A stretch of 64,000 nt of DNA, from the NCBI GenBank assembly GCA_905116865.2, contig CAJHNH020006891.1:35419-99418 (forward strand), in the 5' to 3' direction. Shown here piece by piece: positions 45,611 through 57,066 of this stretch (positions are counted from its first letter, which is position 1; each line of letters starts with the position of its first letter). A model generated the notes under the pieces. That model was not told the origin of the DNA and searched no databases. It saw only the letters and a list, made by a program, of their open reading frames with translations. The position numbers were made by a program, and so were the translations under genes. Source of the stretch: Candidula unifasciata (taxonomy: Eukaryota > Mollusca > Gastropoda > Stylommatophora > Geomitridae).

Positions 45611-46323
45611 TGTTAGAGTGTGGTGAGCGCCAGGGAAAGCCTCCAACTGTGGCGCGTGTTTTTTGCTCACCCAGCGTGCCAAGTTGGCGGCCGGTCTTTC
45701 ATGTACACAACATCAATACTCCAACAGCCATATCGCTTGGTTGCTAAGCAACGAAAGCCTAGTAGAGAAACAGATTATCGATCTAGTTCCGGAACCGAAG
45801 GCCCGTTATTGGGAGGCTGAATCATCTTGGCGTGTGCGTGTGCGGGAGAGTCTAGGACAACGTCTTGTGGGTGTATGCGTGCTGGCTGCTTCTGAAGCGT
45901 TAAAACTTGGCAGTCCGAACAAAGGTTCGTGTTTTGTTTTCGAGGATCACAACTTGATAGTGGTGGGCAGAATAGAATTGACGATGTCAGGTCTGGTCTG
46001 TATTCATTTTATTTTTGTTTTTGTTTTTAGAACTGATGTTTGGTTGTAGCCTTGAAGTGTATGTTGATTTCGTGGTAGCTCAGGGGCATCCACACAATGA
46101 TCACCAACTGCTGTTTTGTGAAATGCTAGATGATAAAGTAATAATTTCTTTCAAGATGCAATACTTATACTAATGTGCGAAAACTATAAGAATGGGTTGT
46201 TGTTTTGTTGTTGATGTTGTTATTGCTGTTGTTGTTTTGTTTAGGAAAAAAAACTACTGCAACGGAAATCGAACCACAGTAGTCAAGAATTATGACATTG
46301 TTAAACTAATTTACTAGAGCCGC

Positions 46324-46325
<2 letters not shown>
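45611..46325. other. Possible promoter region; no supported gene
   Basis: About 45620-45920 is richer in CG dinucleotides than its surroundings and has a perfect X-box (listed separately) and TTCCGGAA at about 45787. An ATG at 45701 opens a 39-codon frame with protein-like composition but no donor inside it. Beyond 46050 nothing is recognised. Confidence 0.25.
45740..45752. promoter_or_regulatory. Palindromic X-box (RFX-type site)
   Basis: GTTGCTAAGCAAC is a perfect inverted repeat of GTTGCT about one base. It matches the X-box bound by RFX transcription factors, which commonly drive ciliary genes in animals. The target gene, if any, was not identified. Confidence 0.35.
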
Positions 46326-46382
<57 letters not shown>

Positions 46383-46505
46383 TTCATTCATTCATTCATT
46401 CATTTATTGATTGATTGTGAATTGATCTGGTTCAGGGGTCGACTCTAACATAGGTGTCAGTAAATGGTGAGATACTGACCACTCAGCCACGGGGCGCCAA
46501 TTTGT
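46326..46505 (-). mobile_element. Short tRNA-derived SINE with (TAAA)n tail
   Basis: Minus strand: GGCGCCCCGTGGCTGAGTGG is a tRNA Ser/Leu-like 5' end with A box. A degenerate B-box region (TTAGAGTCGACCCCTGAACC) follows, then a tail of CAAT, GAAT and TAAA units covering 46326 to about 46420. It is a compact head-plus-tail SINE or a retroposed tRNA. Confidence 0.6.
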
Positions 46506-46636
46506 CCAGTACAGCATCAGCCAGCACCATAGATGGACAGACAGTGCTTTACTTGACCCCTGTTGTGTTTTATAGTTTGCTGATATCATAACGTTATGCT
46601 TGGTTAGAGCAGGGAACGAACGAATGAGCATTATCT

Positions 46637-46690
46637 TTAAAAAGTCACAAATCAGGCACGCAGGCCCGTCTTACATTCGGCCCTTCCAAA
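46637..46690 (-). mobile_element. Repeat G, copy 3
   Basis: Minus strand reads GGAAGGGCCGAATGTAAGAC, GGGCCTGCGTGCCTGATTTG, then ATTCGTTCGTTC about 20-25 bp further on. It is shorter and more diverged than the copy at 35119. Confidence 0.5.
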
Positions 46691-46830
46691 CACCCATCTT
46701 TCACACAGCAGTTGTATTTTAGTACAGTAAAGTATGTTAGGTTCAAAACTCCTGGGGGAACTCCTAGGCACTGGGGTGATATGATAAATATAACTATGGG
46801 TATTGAGGTTTCCTTAAAGAAAGTGAAGAG

Positions 46831-46835
<5 letters not shown>

Positions 46836-46888
<53 letters not shown>
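46836..46888. repeat. (GA)n microsatellite
   Basis: About 26 GA units, followed by degenerate GACACA units to about 46930. Confidence 0.95.
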
Positions 46889-46896
<8 letters not shown>

Positions 46897-47065
46897 CACA
46901 GAGACACAGAGACACAGAGAGAGAGAGACAGGAAGAGAGAGCGAAATGAAAAACGAAAGAGGGCGGGAGGGAGTAGATACTGGTCTGTTGATTTGTCCCT
47001 GTGTGTGCGTCTTTCTTCTGATATCTGTCTTCTTGTTATTTCAGCGTTTATGTGACACCTGTCGG

Positions 47066-47404
47066 TGACTGTTCTCTCTATGTTCTGTGACTGTTCTCCC
47101 TATGTTCTGTGACTGTTCTCCCTATGTTCTGTGACTGTTCTCCCTATGTTCTGTGACTGTTCTCCCTATGTTCTGTGACTGTTCTCTCTATGTCCTGTGA
47201 CTGTTCTCCCTATATTCTGTGACTGTTCTCCTTATGTTCTGTGACTGTTCTCCCTATTTTCTGTGACTGTTCTCCCTATGTTCTGTGACTGTTCTCCCTA
47301 TGTTCTGTGACTGTTCTCCCTATGTTCTGTGACTGTTCTCCCTATGTTCTGTGACTGTTCTCCCTATGTTCTGTGACTGTTCTCCCTATGTTCTGTGACT
47401 GAGC
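47066..47404. repeat. 22-bp minisatellite
   Basis: About fifteen copies of TGACTGTTCTCCCTATGTTC(TG), with occasional TCTCTATG and ATTCTG variants. Confidence 0.94.
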
Positions 47405-47479
47405 TATATCAGCATTTGTAATTTTATCCACAGACAAAAGTAAATTAAACAGAAATTACTTCTGCTTTTTCCTTTTAGT

Positions 47480-47700
47480 CTTCATCGGCTGTAAATCCGA
47501 CATCAAGTTCTGGTTGTTGGCCCAGTTTTGGGCTTACGTCTTGTTCTAAGACTACAGTTTTGTCTACACATCCGTTTTACAGACCTGGCTTACTTGTATG
47601 CACAGTTGGTTCCTCGTCTCTTAGACAGATGAAATCTGATTTCGAAGGAAACACACTTATATTATTTGCCTTTTACGACAGGTTTGTTAACGGGCAGTAG
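47480..47700 (+). mobile_element. Repeat E, copy
   Basis: Contains TTCTGGTTGTTGGCCCAGTT, ACACATCCGTTTTACAGACC and GGTTCCTCGTCTCTTAGACA in the order of family E. No coding frame. Confidence 0.5.
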
Positions 47701-47971
47701 TTCCATTCTGTCCTTCTCAAAGTAGGACCCGGAAACCACACGGGAGAACTATAATTATAATCAGCATTAAAAATATGAAAATTTACAAAGCGTCGATACG
47801 TGGGGAGCAGAATGAAACTGAGACTAACAAAGGATGCCAGCTGACCAAACGAGTATAGTGCACGCTGTTGGCTCTCTAGTTTCGATGAACTCTAATGGAA
47901 CAGGCAGGAGTCGACGAGCAGGACGGTGGCCACCGAAGTCTATGTTAAATTAAGATACGCCGGGGCTAGGA

Positions 47972-49160
47972 CCTGTTCAATGGGCCGCAATTGGTTGTTC
48001 AATGGGCCGCAATGGGTTGTTCAATGGGCCACAATGGGTTGTTCAATGGGCCGCAATGGGTTGTTCAATGGGCCGCAGTGGTTTGTTCAATGGGCCGCAA
48101 TGGGTTGTTCAATGGGCCACAATGGGTTGTTCAATGGGCCACAATGGGTTGTTCAATGGGCCACAATGGGTTGTTCAATGGGCCGCAATGGGTTGTTCAA
48201 TGGGCCGCAGTGGTTTGTTCAATGGGCTGCAGTGGGTTGTTCAATGGGCCACAATGGGTTGTTCAATGGGCCGCAATGGGTTGTTCAATGGGCCACAATG
48301 GGTTGTTCAATGGGCCGCAATGGGTTGTTCAATGGGCCACAATGGGTTGTTCAATGGGCCGCAATGGGTTGTTCAATGGGCCACAATGGGTTGTTCAATG
48401 GGCCGCAATGGGTTGTTCAATGGGCCGCAGTGGTTTGTTCAATGGGCTGCAGTGGGTTGTTCAATGGGCCACAATGGGTTGTTCAATGGGCCGCAATGGG
48501 TTGTTCAATGGGCCACAATGGGTTGTTCAATGGGCCGCAATGGGTTGTTCAATGGGCCACAATGGGTTGTTCAATGGGCCGCAATGGGTTGTTCAATGGG
48601 CCACAATGGGTTGTTCAATGGGCCGCAATGGGTTGTTCAATGGGCCACAATGGGTTGTTCAATGGGCCGCAATGGGTTGTTCAATGGGCCACAATGGGTT
48701 GTTCAATGGGCCACACTGGGTTGTTCAATGGGCCACAATGGGTTGTTCAATGGGCCACAATGGGTTGTTCAATGGGCCACAATGGGTTGTTCAATGGGCC
48801 ACAATGGGTTGTTCAATGGGCCACACTGGGTTGTTCAATGGGCCACAAAGGGTTGTTCAATGGGCCACAATGGGTTGTTCAATGGGCCGCAATGGGTTGT
48901 TCAATGGGCCGCAATGGGTTGTTCAATGGGCCACAATGGGTTGTTCAATGGGCCGCAATGGGTTGTTCAATGGGCCACAATGGGTTGTTCAATGGGCCAC
49001 AATGGGTTGTTCAATGGGCCACAATGGGTTGTTCAATGGGCCACAATGGGTTGTTCAATGGGCCGCAATGGGTTGTTCAATGGGCCACAATGGGTTGTTC
49101 AATGGGCCACAATGGGTTGTTCAATGGGCCACAATGGGTTGTTCAATGGGCCACAATGGG
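47972..49160. repeat. 22-bp minisatellite, about 54 copies
   Basis: A 1.19-kb array of TTGTTCAATGGGCCACAATG(GG). The main variation is GGCCACAA versus GGCCGCAA. A rarer GCCGCAGTGGTTTG and GGCTGCAGTGGG pair occurs at about 48205 and again about 220 bp on, showing a ten-unit higher-order duplication. All three plus frames are open for about 400 codons and give the same 22-residue repeat. The frame identity follows from the 22-bp period, so I do not call a protein. Confidence 0.95.
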
Positions 49161-49776
49161 TACACAATTACGGGAAAGAAAAAAAAACTGCTGCATAACG
49201 ATCACTCAAATATTTCTATATTGAGAATAAAAAAAGCCATATGAATTTATGTAACTCATTTCTTTTCTTTTGTTTCAGACTGAACTGTTGATGACACGGA
49301 CATTTTGGTTTTGATGGTGCTCTCATAAAGACAATTAAACATTCGAATGATCCGCACAGAACAGTGATGATGAATTCGCTTGGATAACAGAGGAAAGAAC
49401 AATATCCCGAACTGGGATATTGTTCGCTAGATCGGCCAGCACCAGTGCCAGATAGTGCCCTAGCGGAGATTTGCCCTTGCAGGTGCTCTTTAAATCCCGA
49501 CTTTGATCAAACACGTCAGCCAGGAAAAGTAGATGAAGTACGACCTCTCATGTAATTGCCTGTAAGTGTGGAAGCTTTTGTGAGTATACCCGCGCTTACA
49601 ACCAGAACGCACTGTTCCACGGGTTAGAGGTGTAATTTGTGGCAATTTACCAACAGGCTCAAACAGCCTGGCATGTAGGCTTTGACCTTTCCATCGAGGC
49701 AACAGGGTTAACACAACGTTCTGAAGCCAATCTAGGTCCTCACACTGAAGTGGCGGCCATTTGCAAATGTACAAAG
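49161..49776. other. No recognised feature
   Basis: Unique sequence between the 22-bp array and a tandem duplication. Confidence 0.4.
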
Positions 49777-50026
49777 CAATATTCTGCTCCAAAGTTATTT
49801 GGGAGTTACTAATTATCGCAACCGTTTTTCATAAAACGGTGCTTCGTGATTCGAGCTAAAAAAATGCAGTGATTTGTTCAGAGTTTGGGAGAAAATAACA
49901 ATCAATATTCTGCTCCAAAGTTATTTGGGAGTTACTAATTATCGCAACCGTTTTTCATAAAACGGTGCTTCGTGATTCGAGCTAAAAAAATGCAGTGATT
50001 TGTTCAGAGTTTGGGAGAAAATAACA
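49777..50026. repeat. 126-bp tandem duplication
   Basis: The segment starting CAATATTCTGCTCCAAAG at 49777 recurs at 49903 with essentially no differences over 124 bp. It contains CGCAACCGTTTTTCATAAAA. It is a very recent duplication of non-coding sequence. Confidence 0.93.
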
Positions 50027-50104
50027 TACCCACTGCCGCCCCCTCCCTTTTCTCCCAACAAGCATGACGTACAAGTCGAATAATTTGGGGACCAACAGAC
50101 TGTG

Positions 50105-50228
50105 ACACTTAAACTAGATCCGTAAAACCTGTTCCGGAACAAAATTCAAAAACCAGAAGTGGACGAACAACCAGAACCTTCTGTCGGTGTTTACATCACA
50201 TCCGGTGCGTGTGAAAATAAAGAAACCA
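50105..50228 (-). mobile_element. Repeat E, 5' half
   Basis: Minus strand shows GACAGAAGGTTCTGGTTGTT followed by CGTCCACTTCTGGTTTTTGA and TTGTTCCGGAACAGG. A long GAA/TTC tract abuts its 5' side. Confidence 0.5.
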
Positions 50229-50437
50229 AGAAGAAGAAGAAGAAGAAGAAGAAGAAGAAGAAGAAGAAGAAGAAGAAGAAGAAGAAGAAGAAGAAGAAGA
50301 AGAAGAAGAAGAAGAAGAAGAAGAAGAAGAGAAGAAGAAGAAGAAGAAGAAGAAGAAGAAGAAGAAGAAGAAGAAGAAGAAGAAGAAGAAGAAGAAGAAG
50401 AAGAAGAAAAAGAAGAAGAAGAGGAAGAAGAGGAAGA
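50229..50437. repeat. (GAA)n tract
   Basis: About 68 GAA units with a one-base phase shift near 50330 and AAA/GAG interruptions at the right end. Poly-Lys, poly-Arg and poly-Glu frames across it are artefacts. Confidence 0.97.
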
Positions 50438-50941
50438 ATAAGAAGATAATGTTGATGATGATGGTGATGACGATGAACGTGTCTGTGTTTGGGCTGGAGC
50501 ACACATGGGCGATCATAACTTTGATCTCCAGATCTGTTATTCAATATTTCCATAAAGTTGTATTATGTCTATTTGATCTCCAAGATGCCCAAGCGTTACT
50601 GGCCAACTGTCTCATCAGGAGCGGCCCCGCAACAAGAAATCTTAGGGTGGCGGCGTTAGCTCCGTTATCGTTTTCAGTCCCTAAGATATTCGGGTTGGGG
50701 GCAGGTTTTGACGCCCTTGAACCTCACAACTGGCTCAATAACGAAATTTTTCTATACTTCTAACATTATCTCTTGTTGCTTTTCCTTTCCCAACTGGGTA
50801 CTATTATTGCGTTTCTCTAGTCCTCCGCACATTTGTCTGTTTACTAATGTATATGCATGTGTGTGTGTTCGTATATCTGTGTATGTATGTTAACATGTGT
50901 AAGTTTATATGTGCATCTTGTATGATAATTATTTTATTGTA
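50438..50941. other. No recognised feature
   Basis: Unique sequence. The GATGATGATGGTGATGACG stretch at its left edge is simple-sequence. Confidence 0.4.

Positions 50942-51017
<76 letters not shown>
50942..51017. repeat. (AAT)n(ATT)n perfect inverted microsatellite
   Basis: About 13 AAT units run directly into about 13 ATT units, so the 76-bp block is self-complementary and can form a long hairpin or cruciform. Confidence 0.95.
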
Positions 51018-51019
51018 GC

Positions 51020-51250
51020 GTTCACCAGTTATAAACGCTGGCGAAAAATTCTGGTTTTTTTTTTTTTCTCTCCATTTCTGGACTTGAGTTTTGTTGCAGA
51101 ACTTGAGTTTTGTGTGCACATCAGTTTTACATACTTGGCTTATTTAAATGCAGGATATTGGTTCCTGGCCTCTCAGACAGATGCACTCTGACCTCGAAAG
51201 AAATACCCCTAATTATTCTACTTTTACGACATGCTTGTTAAAAGCCAATG
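51020..51250 (+). mobile_element. Repeat E, longest copy
   Basis: Starts GTTCACCAGTTATAAACGCT directly after the (ATT)n block. It has a poly-T run, then TTACATACTTGGCTTATTTA, GGTTCCTGGCCTCTCAGACA and CTTTTACGACATGCTTGTTA. No coding capacity. Confidence 0.55.
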
Positions 51251-51960
51251 ATTCAAGTCTCTGTTGCCAGAGAAATAGAGGGGAATGATTGTGTGAGCCT
51301 GGTATGAACATCGGTATGTTTGTATGTGTGTGTGAATGTTCGTGTCTTTGTGCGTCCTCATGTTCGTGTGAATATAGGTACCAACGCAACTGTCTAACTA
51401 CTAGTTTACCTACCTAAGTTACCAACTTATTATATCTATATATATATATATATATATATACATATGGTTTCAGAAAAAAAAAACTTTACAAACGTTGACA
51501 GCGCTGAGAAGTGTCCAATATCCACGCAACAATCAGAAAGACACGCACAGACAGACATGTCCAGTGGGCAGGCAGACTTTCCTGGTCGCTAACACAGACA
51601 AGTATCACACAACAGCCGGCAAACTTCTCCAGACACAGAAATCTCAATGACGTCACAGACAAGCAACAGTGAGCAGGCTGCCGGTTTGGCTTTCCAACAC
51701 TTGAAATAAAAAACAGATGGGTTGGGTTGTGGTGGGGTGGGAGTCAGAGGGGTGGGTTGGTGGTATTTTTTTTTTTAAATGTGAACAAATACAAAGTGAG
51801 ATATAAATAAACAAATGATTAAAGTCACTGAAGGAAAAAGGGTGGGGGGGCGGTGGGGGGGGGGGGGGGGGGACATATATATGTGGAATTAAAGCAAGAA
51901 TTAAATACATTAAATGGAAATCCAATGAACACTTTCATTGGTGGATGAAACCAAATTAAA
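51251..51960. other. No gene recognised; TA and poly-G runs
   Basis: (TA)n at about 51432-51460 and G-rich runs at 51843-51872. One TGACGTCA word lies near 51648. Confidence 0.4.
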
Positions 51961-52594
<634 letters not shown>

Positions 52595-52795
52595 TAACAC
52601 ACTTTGAAGTCGGAGTGTATCTGCCTGAAAGGCAAGGAACCAGCAGTCTGCATACACATGTCAGATTTGTAAAAGGGATGCACATGCAACACTCAGGTTC
52701 TGCAACAGGACTGCAGTTCAGAAGTGGACGAACAACAAGAACTTTCTGCCAGAGTTTACAGCTGGTGAACGCGAAGCAGAAAAAGAAAAAAAACC
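52595..52795 (-). mobile_element. Repeat E, minus copy
   Basis: Minus strand: CGCGTTCACCAGCTGTAAAC, CTTGTTGTTCGTCCACTTCT, TTGCAGAACCTGAGTGTTGC, GGTTCCTTGCCTTTCAGGCA. This copy contains both halves and fixes the order of the family. Confidence 0.58.
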
Positions 52796-53464
52796 TACAT
52801 GTGTGAGTGTATAACTGTAACAAAATGTTCTTGTTTCGTCTGTTCAGTTTTGTAATTAATCTCAGTCTGTTATATCCGTGTATATTGTCGTAAACAAATC
52901 ATAGAAACCACCACTTCACTGCCATTGTATAAGTACCTACATGTTTCAAGTGTCCATTTATGACCAAGTGTAAATATTATTATTCTATGATCCTGCGTTC
53001 ACACATATGACTGATGTTTAATTATATGATCATGTATACATATATATGACTGACATTTAATGATATGATCATGTATACATATATGTTTATAACTTATACC
53101 ATTAACATCTAGTTTGCCTAATAACTGTTCAACAGTTACACAAGTTTGGATAAAATATACGTTTATTTTTAACGATAACCCTCCCCTTATGTTTAGTTTC
53201 TAGAACAAGAAGGGTCAGATAATCAGGTATGAATTGCACAACCAAAGTGACTGAATATCTCCGATTCACGGTGTTATCCTGTGTGCAGATTCAACATGGC
53301 ACCTACCATAAAGCCGATTCAACCTTCTAAAATGTTACATCATTAGGAGACCGATCTGGGCAGCCCCAAATATTACCCGGGTGTGCCCTAGTGCCCAAGG
53401 TCAATCAGAAGGCAAGAATAACCTTTCGGTGAAGATGCCTGTGATCTTCGTGTGAAAAATAGTG
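52796..53464. other. No recognised feature
   Basis: AT-rich unique sequence. A short imperfect duplication (ATATGACTGA..TTTAAT.ATATG) lies near 53000-53090. Confidence 0.4.
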
Positions 53465-53560
53465 TTCACATTTAGATTTGAACCATCGGCCCTTCTTCTA
53501 AACAGGTCCAGACCGTATAGAAAAGCATCTTCCTCCTTGCTGACACAGGATCCGTATTTA
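53465..53560 (-). mobile_element. tRNA-like SINE head beside the 54-bp array
   Basis: Minus strand has a clear B box CGATGGTTCAAATCTAAATG. The A-box region (CAGCAAGGAGGAAGATGC) is weak. It ends at the first unit of the 54-bp array. Confidence 0.35.
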
Positions 53561-53566
53561 GAACCA

Positions 53567-54388
53567 GCCGCCTATGCGACAGTTACACCTATGATACACT
53601 ACCATCTTCTTATCAGCGTGGCCGCCTATGCGACAGTTACACCTATGATACACTACCATCTTCTTATCAGCGTGGCCGCCTATGCGACAGTTACACCTAT
53701 GATACACTACTATCTTCTTATCAGCGTGGCCGCCTATGCGACAGTTACACCTATGATACACTACCATCTTCTTATCAGCGTGGCCGCCTATGCGACAGTT
53801 ACACCTATGATACACTACCATCTTCTTATCAGCGTGGCCGCCTATGCGACAGTTACACCTATGATACACTACCATCTTCTTATCAGCGTGGCCGCCTATG
53901 CGACAGTTACACCTATGATACACTACCATCTTCTTATCAGCGTGGCCGCCTATGCGACAGTTACACCTATGATACACTACCATCTTCTTATCAGCGTGGC
54001 CGCCTATGCGACAGTTACACCTATGATACACTACCATCTTCTTATCAGCGTGGCCGCCTATGCGACAGTTACACCTATGATACACTACCATCTTCTTATC
54101 AGCGTGGCCGCCTATGCGACAGTTACACCTATGATACACTACCATCTTCTTATCAGCGTGGCCGCCTATGCGACAGTTACACCTATGATACACTACCATC
54201 TTCTTATCAGCGTGGCCGCCTATGCGACAGTTACACCTATGATACACTACCATCTTCTTATCAGCGTGGCCGCCTATGCGACAGTTACACCTATGATACA
54301 CTACCATCTTCTTATCAGCGTGGCCGCCTATGCGACAGTTACACCTATGATACACTACCATCTTCTTATCAGCGTGGCCGCCTATGCA
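53567..54388. repeat. 54-bp minisatellite, about 15 near-identical copies
   Basis: Unit core CGTGGCCGCCTATGCGACAG, then CACCTATGATACACTACCAT and CTTCTTATCAG. Apart from one base in one unit (near 53711) and the edges, the copies look identical. Because 54 is a multiple of three the array is open on plus (337 codons, 53462-54475, an 18-residue repeat containing AAYATVTPMIHYHLLIS) and on minus (267 codons). Without promoter, splice or third-position evidence I treat it as a recent non-coding array. Confidence 0.9.
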
Positions 54389-55377
54389 ACATTTGGTGAC
54401 GCTGGTATTGATTTTTTTCCCACTTCAGACCTAACCTCCCTGCTCCTGTCGCTCGCCTACACAAAAAGAATATAATTAGACAACCTGACGCAATGTGCCA
54501 GCTTCCGTTGTTAGGAGCTCTTGTTCTTCCCCTGGGACGCCATATGGCGCAACATATCGCCTGCTGTGAGCTCGAAATCTCCGTGACGACAGGTTTCCTA
54601 GGAAACATATGTTGGCGTCATTGTCCAACACGGGTTGGCAACTTGTAATGGGTGGTACATTTGTTTACCCTCACGACTTTTTCACATCGTCGACACACAT
54701 AATATAAACAAATTTTACCAATAACACACGTATATATATATATATATATATATATATAACATGTAAATGTTACCTGTTGTTTCCTTCTATCTTTCTACTT
54801 CCTTCTGTGTGCGTGTGTGGGTATATAAAATTAAAGCGTACATATATTACAATACACACGCATGTCAGAACTCTATATGTACACAAGGCTGAACGTAGCA
54901 CGCTACACAAATATAAGATTGGACTGTATTTTCTGGTTGGTGTGTAGTCTTGTCTATTTGCCATAAAGATTGGTAACTAGAATCTGTATTTCCCATCTGG
55001 CAGACACACATTCCTTGTCCATTTCTAGTTCTAAGAATCAACGTCAAGAACTGCAATCTAAAATAAAAGTACGCCATCTCCCATAGGAAATGTACGATGC
55101 AGAGGTCGATCATTCTAGTAAAACACTCAACGTCAATACATCCAACTCTCTTATAGAAATGTTATAGTGGCATCTAACCCTTTGAGTATGTATAGCACAG
55201 ATGGTCGGTGGACACGCTCCTGGGCCAGGGACTTGGACAAACCCACACCAGAGGAGAGACTTTCCCAGTCTGAGAGTACAGCAGCAGTCGTCTGCCCTTG
55301 TTCAAATCCTGTAAGGCAGTTCTTGTTTCTGGTTTATCAGTTGATGTCTCACCTTAGCTACTTCCTTGCTGACTCTC

Positions 55378-55378
<1 letters not shown>
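54389..55378. other. No gene recognised; TA tract
   Basis: (TA)n at about 54729-54757. The remainder is unique. Confidence 0.4.

Positions 55379-55454
<76 letters not shown>
55379..55454. repeat. (TC)n microsatellite
   Basis: About 37 uninterrupted TC units. Confidence 0.97.
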
Positions 55455-55457
<3 letters not shown>

Positions 55458-56298
55458 CACAGACATATCCACATTATATAATGATAACAAGCACTGCATG
55501 TCCTCATATTTTAAAAGGAAGGAAATCGGTAAACCTTGACCCCTCATAGAAACGTAATCAATGAAGTCAATATTTACAATTTGTCATGTACATACATTAT
55601 TGCCATGTCGTTTGATTGTACTTGTTTCTGTACAGTGTAAACTGGATGAGAAGCCCTAGTCATGCCCGTGTACCGGGAACTTGCATTTAACCGACTCTGG
55701 ACGGTTGATAGCCGTCTGCTTGATCAGATCTGGCTTCAGCTTACGGGGGACATGATGTGTATATTGCCAGTTTGACATGTACGTTAATTCACATATTGTC
55801 TGATTATGTACACAAACTGATGAGTTATTTCTAGTCACTTGTATGATAAATTACGTTGGAGTTTTACAACTTTTGCCTATTTAATTTTTATGTGTTTTTT
55901 TTTTTTTCCTGCATTATAAACTTGAATTCGGTCTCAAATGCAACCGATGTATTTGTCTATCTTCTTGTGGCCAGATTGTTTTGGTTTCCATTCCTGTTGC
56001 CGCCCATATCCGCTGTCCTGTCTACCATCTCTTCTACCCGATAATCGACCCCTTTACACACTTACCCATCTATTTAAAATCGTATCTGACCAATTGTCAG
56101 TCTTCTTGGATCTAAACGAAATCCTTTTCATTATCGGCAAAGTGCCACAACACCGTTTGGGGCTGGGCCAATCAATGTTGTTGACTGAGATCTGTCTGAG
56201 ATTGCAATGGACTTACATATTCCAGGCCTGTCCATTCAGCCAACTGCTTTATCTGTCTTTTTTAAGCCCGCCTCCTTTCCTTCTTCCCTATACAGAAT
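55455..56298. other. No recognised feature
   Basis: Unique sequence with a poly-T run at about 55897. The long frame entering the next repeat has no homology I recognise. Confidence 0.4.
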
Positions 56299-56417
56299 CC
56301 TGTTGTACGGATTCCTGTTGTGCGGATCCCTGTTGTCCGGTTCCCTGTTGTACGGTTCCCTGTTGTACGGATCCCTGTTGTACGGTTCCCTGTTGTCCGG
56401 ATCCCTGTTGCAAACTT
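56299..56417. repeat. 15-bp minisatellite
   Basis: About eight copies of CTGTTGTACGGTTCC with GGATCC and TCCGG variants. In one plus frame it gives CC(T/P)(V/D)P pentapeptides. No signal peptide or cysteine scaffold supports a secreted peptide. A 22-bp poly-G run follows at 56468-56489. Confidence 0.88.
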
Positions 56418-56499
56418 CCGGAGAAACCGGCGTATCCATGTTTGCCAGCCTGTGTTGGACATGACGTTGGGGGGGGGGGGGGGGGGGGGAACAACATCC

Positions 56500-56572
56500 A
56501 GTCTCTCTGAGGATTGAACCAGGCCCACTGTCACAGCACTAACCAACGAGCCATCACTGCACTGGTTTACTT
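56500..56572 (-). mobile_element. tRNA-like SINE head
   Basis: Minus strand has both boxes close to consensus: GTGATGGCTCGTTGGTTAGT and GCCTGGTTCAATCCTC, about 23 nt apart. After the B box it runs into the poly-C (minus) tract. It does not fold as a complete tRNA. Confidence 0.55.
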
Positions 56573-56904
56573 ATACAGCTGCTTGTCTACTCTCAGGACT
56601 GCAGGTGGATCTAACCGTCCTAGCATCTATCTGTCTATTCATCTGCCTGCGTGTTTGTCTGTCTAGTTTAGTTTTGAGATCACCCTAACTGTGCTGGAAA
56701 CAGATCTAAGGTCGTAAACAGTCCGTTTCCAAATATTCACCGTGCACGCTCAATCTTGCTTGATTAGTCTGTTCATCCCCTGGATTTTCTAGTGGCGTTC
56801 GAAATGTCTTCTCAATCTAAAGCTTGACCATCAGCTATAGTGGAACTTCCGGCCACTTCGTCCTCTCTTTCACTGCTCACACACCCGCAGGTTTTGATAT
56901 TTAT
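56573..56904. other. No recognised feature
   Basis: Unique sequence without support for a gene. Confidence 0.4.
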
Positions 56905-57066
56905 ATATCGGTGTGTCTACCTGTCCAAACATGTTTAACAATATAACTGTACTTGTACATACGCCAGTTGAACCATGTATGTCATATATCGGTGTGTCTA
57001 CCTGTCCAAACATGTTTAACAATATAACTGTACTTGTACATACGCCAGTTGAACCATGTATGTCAT
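56905..57066. repeat. 81-bp tandem duplication
   Basis: ATATCGGTGTGTCTACCTGT starts at 56905 and again at 56986, and the two 81-bp copies appear identical. Recent duplication. Confidence 0.93.

Noticed and set aside
46420..46505. A tRNA-Ser/Leu gene
   Set aside because: The 5' end is tRNA-like but the B-box region is degenerate and a simple-repeat tail follows, as in a retroposed copy.
47926..49244. Three overlapping plus frames of about 400 codons with Trp/Gly/Asn repeats
   Set aside because: All three encode the same 22-residue repeat because the unit is 22 bp; a real protein would use one frame.
50114..50553. Poly-Ser, poly-Leu, poly-Phe, poly-Lys, poly-Arg and poly-Glu frames
   Set aside because: Different frames of the (GAA)n tract at 50229-50437.
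56207..56510. Secreted Cys-rich peptide precursor
   Set aside because: No signal peptide and no spaced cysteine framework; cysteines arise from a 15-bp minisatellite.
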